DNA from: Cloeon dipterum
Taxonomy: Eukaryota; Arthropoda; Insecta; Ephemeroptera; Baetidae
Reading direction: 5' to 3'
Assembly: GCF_949628265.1 (NCBI RefSeq)
Contig: NC_088786.1
Span: forward strand, 11,842,001 to 11,906,000
Length of the DNA: 64,000 nt
The stretch's first letter is position 1, and the number at the start of each line of letters is the position of its first letter. Under the pieces are notes generated by a model. It was not told the origin of the DNA and searched no databases. It saw nothing but the letters and a program-made list of their open reading frames with translations. The position numbers were made by a program, and so were the translations under genes. Positions 25,401 through 38,068 of the stretch are shown one piece after another.

Positions 25401-26399
25401 TTGACCACATAGTCTAAAAGCTTTTTACTGTAATCTTCAAGTGCAGCTCAAGAAAGTTTTCCTATTCAATGTTTCGTCTGTTCGGTGCACAGACTCTCGT
25501 TTTCTCGCATCTACTCTCAGCCCCCCTACGAGTGTGTACCACCTAATTATTTCTTGTTTCACATTAGCTGGCCCAAATCCAAACTTTGCAGTGCGACCAA
25601 AGCGTGCTTTTCAGGCAGTTGCCAATGAAAGAGGCACATGCACCGAAACTCTCCTTCAGCCTCTTCACTCGAGTGGGAGCTAACTTAAATCCGTGCTCCG
25701 GTTGATTAGAAATGAAGTGTCCTCCTTTAATTTAGCAGCCTCTCTGCTCTCTTACTATAGAAGTTCTAAGTAAACACATTTCTGACTGAACTTATTATTT
25801 TCTCGAAACTGACTGAGTCTAAACATCAACCAGGGTGAAACGTGTCGGAAATTTGGGAGAATTTTCTAGAAGGGATGAAAGTGACAGCTCGCAAATCCGG
25901 GCTTTTTAGGCCACATCAAGACTTAACCTTTTTACTCGTGGGAGTTTTATCCCAGAGTGACGCTTCGCGAAAAAATGCATCTCGTTCCTGTATATACATA
26001 GATGTTTCCATGTGATGAACCGTATTCAACAATTTTAAATGATTGATGATCATTTGAAAGGCAACTCTTTGAATGCATCATTGAGAGAGAGCAGACGTCA
26101 TTAAAAGCTTTAGAGAGTCTCCCTCATCAAAAAGCACGTTAATGGAAATATCGTATGTATACGAGTTGCGGTACCATGTATATAAGAGCTATGAAACCCT
26201 GCGCCAGTCAGTTCCACTATATGAAGGCGAAAAATTTCTGTGCCTTGATTTTTCCACCCTGCTGTGTGTATATGTTCGGAGCGAGGTTTCGAATGTCTAG
26301 CAGCCCCCGTAGTTTGACCATGCCAATCGAATCTTGCTTTCTCGACAAAAGGCGCATTTTCTCTGCGCGATATCAAAAGGCATTATTGCGTCTCGCGCG

Positions 26400-26740
26400 C
26401 CGTTAGTCGCCGAGAGACCTGAGGACGGCGCCCTTGCCGGGTAAGGGCAGGAATTTGCATCGTCTCTTTCGGCATTCAGATGCTTCGCCATATTGATTGC
26501 ACGCCGGCTTGGCTGCTTGCCACACACACAGAGTCTTTCATCTTCCTTGCTCTCCGCTCGCATTCTCTCAATCTTTCCAGCTCGCGCGCGGTGCGGTGTT
26601 TATCTGCCGTCGCCGTGCATTTCGCAAATTACTCTTGCAGCCCGATTCGGAATCACAGCACACATATAAAATTTACGACTGAGCTGGACGAAGGCAAACA
26701 TATTATTTGCTCCTTGCGTTCCAAGTCACGTGCGTCAAGG
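26400..26740 (+). promoter_or_regulatory. GC-rich island ending in a donor-like site
   Basis: The block is GC-rich at its left end and terminates at CAAGG|GTGAGTG (26740/26741), a strong donor match. A 135-codon frame crosses the site but has low-complexity, Ser/Arg-rich composition and no family resemblance. It is listed as a possible alternative first exon only. Confidence 0.22.
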
Positions 26741-29700
26741 GTGAGTGAAAGAGAGATCGCGAAACAATTTAATTATCCGCGCCGAAATTCCACTTCTGCA
26801 GCAAAAAGACGTATTCGGCTGATTAAATTCCAACTGGCTCGGCAGGCTCTCTTTCTCACACAGGGCAAAATGCACTCGTCGCAATAAAAGTGGGACTAGA
26901 AAATTTGAGCAGGGTCGAGCCTCTTCGCACACCATACGCTCATATGGCTCATACATATATAGCGCCCATAAACGCGCGCTGCCTGTCTGTCTTTCCCCCG
27001 AGACGTGTGCGCGGTGGTTGGTATTTTTTCCTTCTCACTTTTGCATTATAAACACCTCAAAAACAGAAGTAGACTGGTTGCTGCGAGCAGAAATAGACGT
27101 GTGAGCAAGATTAATTTAAAATGTCAATGTTTTTGGAAACATTTGACGTTTGTTTAAAGAGCATTTTAGCTGCGTGTTGTAGCATGAAAAACAAAATTGA
27201 TTTCTTACTCAAGCTCTTGAGTAACCAGTCAGCGTTGATAATATATATTTTTTTAAATCACTTCTGGGGATGTGGGGACACAAAATCTGCTCTTCCTCAG
27301 CAAGAAGAGACTCAAACTTTTTGATTGTACTTCAGGCCGTTTCAATTTGTACCAAAGCTCTTGCTGATGGCTAAATCATCGGAGTTTGCAAAGTTTGATA
27401 AAGCGCCGAAAGGAGCAGGGAGTTAGGCAACATCTTAACAGGTGTGCCGCACTTGTTGCCTAATTTTTATGCCATAAATTTTCTGCCTCTCGATGCTTAG
27501 GAAAGGAAAAGAGCTGATCGTGGAATTCACTCGTAGCTCGCTTTCATTTTTCCCTATCGTTGGAAACCTCATTTCCAGGGACGAGGTGACGATTTTTCGT
27601 CCGCGTCCACTTTCATTTTTCCATGGACGATTGCGGAAAGGGAGAAATTGTGGGCGTTCCACTCTCTTATCACACACACTCGTCGCTCCGCCGTTTTGCT
27701 GGACTAACGAGGTACGCCATTGACCGAGCCATATATAAATACGTACAGCAACGTGCGCGCGTGACATTTTCCGCCGCCGCCTGCTGCCTCTGCCGCCGCA
27801 GCTAACAAGACAAGTCTAGCGGCGCTCGCCGCGAAATGGGCCACACAACCGACGCGGAAAGTAAAGAAATCTATTTTATCGCAGACGCTAGCACTCAAGG
27901 ATGCAATCATAGAAATGGAAGCCTGGGTCCTTCGCGAAAGTGTTTTTCTCGAGGAATACATGAACATAAACTCTGATGAATAGTGTGTAGTTGATCTTGA
28001 TCGGCAGTCCCGTCCGAAGTGAGACATAATTAGAAACTCGACCACATCTGGACTTGTCATTGAGAACGATGGAGAACATTTCTCACAGTTTTTAGCATCA
28101 ATAACTAAAATACAAGGTCTTGAGAAAAATATGTAATACAAAGTTCGTCTGCCAAAAATTTAATTTAATTTTAGTCCTACAAAAGCCAATATTGACTGGA
28201 TCCACACTTCTTTATTATTAAATTAATGTAGTTCAATGTCGAAAGATGTTTTATGTTCGGCTCTCCATTCCTTTTTGAAGTTCGCCTCACAGCTAATCAT
28301 GTTAAAAGTTGTGCTACGAGATTTTAGTGACACATTAAGGCCCAGCAGACGGATGGATGCCCAAGCAGGAATGTGGAATGTGTTGCTTTTTGGCTTTGCT
28401 TGTGCCTTCTGGTTTGCACTCTCCTTCTAGCAAAGCTTTTTTCGGAGCTATATAGTGCGTACACGTTGGTCATTAACAAATTCTGGCCGTCGGCAGCATG
28501 TAAAAATTTTAAATAACGTATGAATAAAACGTCCCCCAATGTAGTTTTAATTGACGAACTGCCGCGCCCGCGATCGAACTCATACTCTCAATTCTATTTT
28601 TGATTGGAGTGCGGAACAAAACAAAATGAGAGAGAGAGAACGGATGCTGAGGGAGACACAGAGAGCCAATTCCCCATTCAATATGAACGAAATGGACCGA
28701 GCCTAAATAAATTTTTGCTTCTTCGTGGTGAGTAGTGCCATTACCTAAAAAGCCTCTCCAGGGGGGTGCAACACGCCTTGCCAATACCGTCTACTGCCGA
28801 CAAAGAGGGATCAAATCATCGCTCACAATTCAATTATCTGTATTCGCCCTCATTCGTCCAAGGAGCTAAAAATAAGTGAAAGGCTTACCGGCCGAAGAAA
28901 GAGCATCATAGTCTTTCTTAAAATTGAGTCCCCGTTTGTCACGCCCCTGGGCTCTTTGCTGCTCCTCCGATGTCGACAGCGCGCAATGCATCCACTGGTC
29001 TTCTCTGCGCTCTTCTTTTCACCGGGCGGACGCTGCTCAATCGAATTTTTTCATAAAGAAGTTGCTCGTCGTCGTATCAAAAATCTTTTATATAAACAGA
29101 GTGCCCACAAGGAGACCTATGTTTCAATCGGTCGACTTCTGCGATGCCGCACCCACCGCGGTTTTGCGTTTTGTTTGCTGCTGATCAAGGCAACCGCTCT
29201 TCTTGGCAAAGTAGCTAAATGCTTTCAGGATGGAGAGACGGGCTGACGTGAACGTTCTTTGCACTGCTCACAAGAGTGGCAGAAACAAACAAGGCGACAA
29301 ACGTCAGGCAACGGTTCACAAATTGAAAATGATTGTTGTGATTTGACAAGTGCGCAGGAAAGGCTACTTGCGGCGAATTGAGTGTTAGTTGGTCGCTTTA
29401 TGTACAATCCAAGACTGCAGACAGGGAATTGAAAAACTTTTTTAATCAACAGTCAAGACCGACATTATAATATTCGCTTATCCATCATATATATGAAATG
29501 AGGAAAATTTTATCCTTATACTGAATCTACTGAATGAATTTTATCCGGGTTGTTTCACTTGTCTTGTCTCCGTGAAAGCTAAAACTTTTGTTAACTGCTT
29601 CAAAGTGAAGAGGTTAACGTCGCTTGCTTTTGTCTTAATTGTGTTTTATGTAAATTCGCAATATCTTCCAGTTGAATGACTCTTCAGTTTCCTCCATATA

Positions 29701-32077
29701 CACCTCGTTGGCGATGAAAGTTAAATTTGCATGCACATGGAGAAATATCAAAACCGCCAAATTATCAGGCCCCGAGAGGAGCGTCGTTTAAAAGGTCTAA
29801 ATGGGGTTTTGAATTCATATCGCGTGGTCCTCAGCGATGCGTGAAAAGACTAATAATTACAGCAGCGCGCGTCAAAGGAGAAATTGAACTGGGAATCGGG
29901 TGCGGGTGAAACCGAAAATTTGTTCTTCCTCGGCTTCTAGTGAGCCGTGTCTCGGCGTTGTATTGTAATTATTAATTAGCAGGGCTGGTGAGAGGATAGT
30001 GGCTGGCTGGTCGGGTTGCATGTACATATTAGGCTGCCTTTTTCTTTTACCCATCCGTCCGCCGCTTTGAAGTTTGTCGCGGCGCGCGGCAAAAGCGTTT
30101 CATTATGAGCAAAACGCCCTCGGCCGACTTGTTTGCCCTTTCAAGTTGCTGCATACAAGCAGCGCAGAAGCAGTAATGTGCGAATCTTACAGGGCTGAAC
30201 GCCCTTAACTTTAATTGCGTCCCGGCAGGCATAAAAGATGAACGAATTACGGAGGAGAGATGAAGAGAGAAACATCGTTTATTAACTCTTATTTAACATT
30301 ACCCGGTAACTGTGTGAGCGGGGCAAGTGAATTAGGAAAATCAATAAGTGCTCTGTGAAACTCTCCGTGTAGTCGAATCGCTCACAACAAATGGAACAAT
30401 AGAGTGCTATCGTTTTTCAATAGAAATAACCCATTTTCAATTTTAATTTTTTGTATCTCATTTATTGTTCTGATGATTTCTATCACTTTCAATCAACAAA
30501 CATCCTGAAACAAGAAAAGCTGATTGCTGATTGTTGTTGCATAGCGCATGATTGTACACAAACATGTTCCATTCGATTAATTATGTACTGTGCATTTGCT
30601 TCATTTGCACAAATAATTACTTTGTTAGTCTTGTCGTGTTTACAAACTTCCGTCCCACATACAAAAAGCAATTTCCAATCGCATATGTTGGCTCTTTTGT
30701 TTCGAAATTTTCTGGAAGCTGCTATCAGCTGACCTGCATGTTTTTTAACCATAAAATGTAACACGCATAAGTTACAGTGAATGCTATCATTCCCACAAGT
30801 CTTCAACTGCCAAGGCGCTTGAGGCATATAGTGCGTTTGTGAGTAACAAAGAAGCAAGCGGCTTTTAAGCAACTCTTTTACGTCCTTACTCTCCGCGCCA
30901 CACACTTTTTTCTAAAGTTGGTAGTACTTTTTTAGTGCAAAGAAGATTAATTTTAGCAAGTGAAAAGGTTCACTGTAAAACGTCTAGAGTTTCCTCTTGA
31001 TTGCTTTTAATATGTTTATTGACCTGCTTTCGCGTTTCGTTTGACTGACACAATCAATTAATGACTCTTTGACTTATTGCTGCACGTAACAGGTTTCTAT
31101 AGATTTCTTCCATTCTTTCTCATTAATTATCGTTCATCAAGCGGAAAAGCGCCTTTTGATGGGTGCTAAAAGAGTCACATCAAGTTTTTTGCTGCAATTT
31201 TCCCGTTAGCGCGTGCTTAGGGGTCTGATTTGTATCAAATTCTCGGACAACATGAACATGAGAGCGGCTCTTAATTTGAAGGTACGTTAGAAATTAAATT
31301 GCAAACTTAAGGCAACAAGTTTAGTGCGACTCATCTTTCAAGACGCGTTCCTCACCCACACAGGTCCTTTTATTTCACGTCCCCGTCTCTCCCTACGCTA
31401 AGGTGACTTTATTTTCGCTCGATTTTCGCGCACACGACTCTTGTGAATTTCTTATCATTAGTGTGTTGGTGTGAAACATTTGTTTCTTACATTTTGCTTT
31501 GTAAAAGGGAGTTTCAGATAAGGCGATACAAATATTAAGAAAACAATTTTTTTTAAATGAAAATCAAAAGGCGTTTTTATATGAACATCGAAAATGATTC
31601 TATAATATTAATCCACCTGCTTGTTGGTTAACGTCGTTGAGACATTCCTAGTGTGTCGCAGCGGTGCGGGATATGCGAGAGTTTGGGGGATCTGTTCATT
31701 CTGGCTGTCCATTGTCAAAGATGGCAAAAAATGGTAGTTAGCAAATTTCTCAAACCGATATCAGCGAGACTATGATACTCGCCTATAGCTGGTCTGACAA
31801 CTTTATACTAAGCTCAGGACAAACGTCTGGTGTTTCAATCGGTGAAACAAAAAGTAGACCCAAAAGAAGGGGCCCAAGCTTCTCTGCGGCCACACGGGCC
31901 CCATGTTATTCGCTTGGCGATGTTATTGGGACCCGGAGAGCTCGTAGCCCATAGGAAAAGCTGAGCAGAGGTTCTAGTAAAAAGTCTGATTATAAAAGTT
32001 ATGCTGAATGAAAAATTGCTTGATTTTTCTACCTCATTGTAATCAGTATTTAAACGAAAGTTTTTTTCTATTTTCAG

Positions 32078-32139
32078 ATGGAAATGGGGTAAGGCGCGTC
32101 AGCCTGATGGCTGGTGCATCAGCGACTGGGCCAGTTTGA
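32078..32139 (+). promoter_or_regulatory. Two upstream ORFs in the GPCR leader
   Basis: The exon beginning at 32078 has ATGGAAATGGGGTAA as its first 15 bases (4 codons plus stop), and a second uORF of ten codons plus stop lies at 32107-32139, out of frame with the main ATG at 32156. If the leader is spliced at this acceptor, both precede the receptor start and could reduce its translation. Confidence 0.35.
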
Positions 32140-32155
32140 TTAGCTTTTTACATCG

Positions 32156-35100
32156 ATGAATGATTCGCTGGTGCAAGATGCGGCTCCAACGTCGGTCTAT
32201 CTCGATTTTATGGAAGGGTCGCGTTTTTGGATCCAGAGGGTGCTGGTTCCGATCGTGGTAAGTTGCCGACACAACCTTTGAATAATAGCCCACTTTTCAT
32301 TCTTCATGCGAAAGCACAATTTATCGGGCAAACAAAAGGGTGAGCGTCATTTTTATTATTTCATAAAAAAGATAAAAGAATGTGCTGGCAAGCGGTTTGC
32401 TCCCTACCTTATTGGAAGCCTGCCAAAATACATTACAAATGCCAAGTGGCTTTTGGTGAACCTTGAATCCCCATCAATTGAATGCAATTGTTTTTGCGAT
32501 AAAAGGTGTTCGTCGGCATCCTGGGTAACGTAGTGACGGCGATCGTGTTGACGCGTCGACGTATGCGGAGCTCCACCAACGTCTACCTGACTGCGTTGGC
32601 CGCCTCCGACTTACTCTACCTGCTCTTCCTCTTCTCGCTATCACTCGCGCACTATGGCCTGTCCGGCCTCACAGCCGACGCCTACTGGACCTACTGGCGC
32701 TTCGGACTTTGGCTCACAGACGCTACAAGTGCGTTCAAAACCTTTCGTTTGCTTCCTTACCTTATTTTTGCGGGGATTTAATTGTTTTGAGATTGAATCC
32801 CTCTTGAAATTTTTAATTCACAATGGCATAAAATAATTTATAAGAGTTGGGCAGGACAACTTTTTCCCAAAAATTTTCTTTCTCTAGAAATCATGCACTA
32901 TAAAGAAACAAACCAATGAAAGGAGGAGAAACTCTGGTAACTTGAATGTTCTGATACTAACAAATTCAAATACGTAAAAGTCTCTTGCGTCTATATGCAG
33001 GCTTTGATTTCTTTCTTTAACTCTGAAAATTACATTAATTTTATGCAACAAGTTGAGAAAAATGCACTTTTTGCTGTTCAGATTCAAGCAACCGCTCTTT
33101 AATGACTATGAGTTGGTAAATATCCAACTTTCTCTTCTTCTTGCTCTTCAGTATTGATCGGAAATACATTATTTTTTGTTTCCAGACATTCTTAGCAGAT
33201 TTATTATACAAATGTATTGTTTGTTTTATTTATTATTATTATTATTTTTTTTTTTGAAAGCATTGTCGAGAAAGTTCGCTATGCTTATTTTTAGCCCTCC
33301 ATTTCCAAAGAGAATCGATCCCTGCGCTTCAATTGAAAAACAATCACTGTGAAAGCGAGAGCGTGCCTTTTAACATAGCTGCATGCGTGATATGGGGTGA
33401 CAGATAAAAGTTGATGCGTTCTTTTACAGGCAGCACCTCGATATGGTTGACGGTGTCGTTCACGGTGGAGCGATACATCGCCGTTTGCCACCCGATGCGT
33501 GGCAAAATGCTGTGCACCGAGTCGAGAGCGCGCAAAGTCACGGTGCTCGTTTACGTCCTCTGCTTCCTGAGCACCTTCTCGACGCCGTTTGAGTGGCAGA
33601 CGGTGCGAAAGCCCATCGAACCTGCCGACTTCGACGACGCTATAGGCCCCAACATTACCGTTTCAGAGTTGGTGAGTGACCATTTGACGCTACCGCAATT
33701 TGCCTCGAGGGGCTGGACATTGTTTCTCGCGTTACTTCAAATTAGGCCGTTTTATCTGCAAATCGGAATTTATTTTTCTACTGGGAATTTCCACCAGCGT
33801 CAGCGGGAATTTTAGCCTGGTGAAAATTACATTATTTTGAATTTAAAAATCTTTAACCGTAGCATGGAATTTAATTTTGTTTGTATTTTTTGCTCCAAAC
33901 ACAGTGTGAAACAGTGTGAAAAGTAAATACGAAGCAGCTGGAAAGTTTCCGATGTTTTTGCATCAAAGAACATTATGTGCCTAGTCCAAAGTAGAAAATA
34001 TATGACAGGGAGTAAAATGTAATATCCTGCGGCGACGACTAACAGAGAGCGAATTTTCAGGAGACTCGGGTGACGGTGGAGCTGACAGAGCTGGGCAAAC
34101 TGCACTCGTACCGCACAATCTTCTACTGGTTCTCTAGTCTCGTGTTTGTTATTCTTCCACTCGTACTGCTCGTCGTGTTCAACTCGTTCCTCGTGCTCGC
34201 CGTGCACAAGTCGCAGCGCCAACGCAGGCAACTGACTCAGGTGCGTGAATTATTTATCCAACCTTTTCTTTTCCTGCGCCGTGCGTAGATCTACCCCTTT
34301 AATTGCTCACCGCCGCCTTTAAATCACGTCAACGGAAACACTCCTATTTACTCTCTTTTAAGCCCTTACGGATGCTCTCGATATCCGCTTTTGCTACTTT
34401 CCCACACAATCTCACTGGCCGAACGCCAAACCTAGAAAAAGAATTGCTGTTCTGTGTGCACTATCGCCCTTTTAAATTAATTTATAGGTAAGTTTTATTT
34501 TGAACGTCGTGAACGCAAAATCATGTAAATATTTTATCATTCTTCCTTCCATCGGCTGGTCCTCGTCGTCAGTCCTTTGGTTTAACGGTGATATAGATTT
34601 ACTCGATTTGAACGTGAGAATAAAATGCCGACTGATCTTTTTGCAGTCAGAGCGGCACCGTCCAGCCGACGGCAGCCAGCAGAACAACGCACAGCAGGAG
34701 AACAAGATCACGGTCACCCTGATCGCGGTGGTGGTGCTGTTCCTTATCTGTCAGAGCCCCACGGCGGTCACCCTTATCTACACGTCATTCGCAGACGACC
34801 CGGAGCCCAACTCGAGTCAGGACCATCTGCTGCGAGGGCTCGGCAACATCTTCAACTTGCTGGTCGCTGTCAACGCCGCGTGCAATTTCCTCCTCTATTG
34901 CGCCCTCAGCGACAAGTATCGGCGAACCTTCGCCATGACTTTTCTTCCCCGCAGGTATGCAAACAGATGTTTCAATCAATAATACTGTCAGGACATGACC
35001 CAAGCTTTTTTAAAGTTCAATTTGACATTGCCTTTGGTGCATTTTGGATCGGGCCAAAATTAAAAAAAAACGGATGAATTTTATTATTCGTCATTTACTA

Positions 35101-36805
35101 CATAAAATTACACAAAGGGAATTAAATATACAGCTAAATGTTGTCGTTGTTAAGTACTACTTTTGTTGTTCAGTTGTTACTTGCGTGAAATTTGTCGCAT
35201 AAGTGCAGCCTTTTGTTCTGCAGATAATTTGACTTCCACCGGAAGGAAGTTACAGACACGCCAATCATTGGACCTTGTAATAGCAAGTTCAATGTCAATG
35301 TATTGACAACGCAAACTTTTGCGTCTATAAGATAATTGCACGATTCAAATAGTTTCTTATATATACTTATTTTATTAAATTTATTCCAATGAACAAAACT
35401 GCAACGACTAGAAATAAAGTTTGCATATTATTTTGGTACAAAGGTGCTGGGCCCGGAGAGACCTCAGAAATACAACAGTTATGGGCGCGACGAGCTACAT
35501 CGAATCACCTCGTCGTTTTTCGCGAAGTGCAAGTCTCTACAGGGACAACAGCCCAACAAAGGCGGAGTATTTGCAAGTGCCGCTCAACGGGCGCAGCGGG
35601 GCCGGTCCCACTGGCCCTTGCCTCCGCAGACACCAGTCAGCTTATATACCAAGAGAAAGACAGGTTGGTGTAACGTAATTTGACCAGCAAAGGTAGTTTA
35701 ACGCATGGTGGTTTTGTCTAGTAAATGTTGCATGGATGTTTTTTTTCAGAAGGTTTGAAGATTTGGCTCCTGCTGTGTTTATTATGTCAAATTTCCCATT
35801 TCAAGCACTGCTCTATTTAAATGTTTGTCATCTCACCATGTAAATAATTATAACCTTTCGCGATTATGAATGAAATATTTATTAGACACCACGGGTGAAC
35901 AACAACAGACATACATACAATAATTAAATCACAGGTTCATTGCTAGTTTTTGCTTTGGCGGCTTGGCACAGTGTCAAGCGATTATAAATTTCAATTTTGC
36001 TCTTTCGTTTTTGGGTAGGGTGAACACCATAATTGTTTAAATAAAGTTAGCGGTTGACGTGAAGTGCCCAATTTATTTTGTGCGTAATCTAGTCTAGAAT
36101 GCTAAGTTGGGAAGCCTTGACTGCGGAATGTAAGGCAGAATTACTCTATCATACTAATTTTAAAAGGCGGTATATAACTGGTGGCAGTTGCAGAAATATA
36201 ATTTCGATAAATAAATCGATTTTACCACACTCCCGTGAGCATGCGAGAGAAGCAATTTTCTTTACTTTTCAAAATCATGCATAAAGTTAAAAAATGCTTG
36301 ATTTTATTTGAATAAATAAATTCTTAATTGGCGTATGTGTTTTCCAGATTCTTGATGCATGCAAATTTCTAGGCGATTATCAGAGATTCATCATGTTGAC
36401 TGACAATGAGGTGCTGGTGATAAATAATTTCACACTAACTTTATATCCACTCGTTCCGTTGCTGGAATCTAATTTAGTGTGGTCCATGCGTTGCAGCAAC
36501 AGCAGGCCAGCTCGCCGACGAGCAGTCACGAATCGACGTCGATATTGGGCAGCCTGAACAGGGCGAGCGTGTTTGTCAGCAGCAGCAGGGGCAGCAGCGA
36601 ATGTAAACTGGGCTCTCCCATGGCCGAGAGTTCCAGTCTGCTCTTTGAACTCAAGAATCCCGCAGGGACCGGCCCGGGGGCCGGCACCCCCGCCAAGCTG
36701 CTCTGCTGGAAAATGCCAAAGCGGACAAAGAAAGACGACCTCTTGAGTCAGCAATTGAAAATTACTGTCTCTGACACTGAAGTTCACGCACTAAGTTCGG
36801 TTTAA
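32156..36805 (+). CDS. Class A (rhodopsin-like) peptide-type G protein-coupled receptor
   Basis: Seven-transmembrane plasma-membrane receptor. Coding exons 32156-32257, 32506-32728, 33430-33671, 34061-34240, 34647-34954, 35444-35663, 36497-36805 join in phase to give 527 aa. An in-frame TAG precedes the ATG, and an acceptor at 32077 implies 5' non-coding exons. Visible motifs are GNVV (N1.50 at residue 42), LAASD in TM2, ERY and CHP after TM3, FLICQSP in TM6 in place of CWxP, and NAACNFLLY in TM7, then a Ser-rich cytoplasmic tail of about 175 aa ending KMPKRTKK plus a short acidic end. The pattern WLTVSFTVERYIAVCHP resembles the invertebrate FMRFamide-receptor/GPR139-like group; the ligand is unknown. 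Position 3.25 is Trp and loop 2 has no Cys, so the usual disulfide is absent. Donor CAG|GTTGGT after exon 6 is weak, so the tail is less certain. Confidence 0.9.
33226..33255. repeat. (ATT)n plus poly-T low-complexity tract
   Basis: About six ATT units are followed by a T tract, inside the second coding intron of the GPCR. Confidence 0.85.
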
Positions 36806-38068
36806 TTTTTGCACACAAGTGGAAATCAAGAGCAGTGTGATATGTATTTTAAGTTTTGACTAGAGGACACTCCAAATATTGCGTCATTAATTTTGCGTCT
36901 GCTTTAAGGTGGGTGGTGAATCTGAGGTATTTCTAAGTTTTGAGAATCACTTATTTTGATTTGAGTCGAGTATGTTGGTCTTGTAACTTAATTGTTTAGT
37001 CCCGTTTATCTGGCGCCAAGAGGATACTCAACAACATATTAAGCACATAAAAATACCTGACTAAGAATATACATTTGAAATTTTGTCGAGTTTTCCACTC
37101 GTTGCATTTTTCAGGAGATAATCATCTAAAATAATTGTGTTTCCTGAAGTTTAATCAAATTTTAAATAAAGATTGAAAAACCGAATTCGCCTAGAGTTTA
37201 TTTTAATGGAAAACGTTGAATTCGAAAAAAAAAACAGTTTCACGGATATAAATTTGAATGTGGTGTAACATCTACTGCAAGCTTGCTCAGTGTTATAAAT
37301 GTCGGCTCATACGCACTGAGTTGCCAAAATATTTCAGTGGTTAAACCACCAAACTCTCATTGTCTAAAGCATAAAATATAAAACAACATTATGATAATAT
37401 CCACGGAAACCCTCCTGAATGAGCTTGGACGGCGATCATATTAAATAATTATGCGTAATACTATATTATACGTGTATAGCGTTACATGAATGGAAACTGG
37501 GAAAAAGAAAAAATGAATGTGTCATAAATAAATATAGTCAATGTCCATAATATCTCCATGGTATTTGAATTCTCATCACCCAGAAGCAATTGCGGTCGAA
37601 GTCGCACGAACCTTTTGCCGCTCCACTAAACGCACGGGTGGTATGCCACCCGCACGGAACTAATGTTTGGCGGCACAGTTTCTACTACATTGGCAGGCGT
37701 ACATTGCATTAGTTAAAGTTCAAAGAACAGATAGCAATAATATTAGCTCTGGCTATTTTAGCAAACCAATGGAAACCTTTTAGCCACCCTCTGATTCGAA
37801 ACTTGAATGTGAGACTCAAAGCTTCTTGCCAATGGCATGGCTCGTGTTATTTTTGCAGCAGTTTAAATTTCCCGCCAAAGTTCATGCCTTGCAAAATTCA
37901 TGTGTCTCAACACAGGGAAGGGGTGTGAGAGGTGGGAGTCAGCATGCAGCCTGGCCAGCCTGGTTCTCAGTCTCTGCTTTGTTTTGATTATGTAAAGTGG
38001 CCGTGCAGGTGGTTTCTCGTCCAGTTTTCCGTCATTTAAAGATGAACTGAACCTCTGATTTCACAGGA
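36806..38068. other. GPCR 3' UTR and LRRC40 upstream region
   Basis: No gene is supported. A perfect hairpin with seven-base arms CGGGTGG/CCACCCG and a four-base loop lies at 37635-37652. The last 100 bases are likely the LRRC40 leader; an acceptor-like TTTCACAG at 38066 sits two bases before the ATG, so a non-coding first exon is possible. Confidence 0.45.
37165..37170 (+). terminator. Poly(A) signal of the GPCR
   Basis: AATAAA lies 360 nt after the stop codon with no earlier canonical hexamer noticed. Confidence 0.5.

Larger units (their letters stand above)
12675..32077. other. About 19 kb without convincing coding exons
   Basis: No frame here has a recognisable domain together with splice signals. 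The region alternates AT-rich stretches with GC-rich islands at about 15460-15790, 19480-19560, 22020-22450, 26400-26740 and 28900-29000. Several islands end in donor-like signals on the plus strand (15786, 22059, 26740), and a 72-nt block at 31210-31281 is flanked by an acceptor (CCCGTTAG) and donor (AAG|GTACGT). The simplest reading is a long regulatory region with alternative 5' non-coding exons of the GPCR at 32.1 kb, whose coding exon is itself preceded by an acceptor at 32077. This is inference. Confidence 0.4.

Noticed and set aside
26480-26887. 135-codon plus-strand frame in a GC-rich island
   Set aside because: Ser/Arg-rich composition, no family resemblance, and a strong donor-like site in the middle; not supported as coding.
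30489-30905. 138-codon minus-strand frame
   Set aside because: No domain, no splice signals and no neighbouring exons; length is plausible by chance in 19 kb of non-coding DNA.
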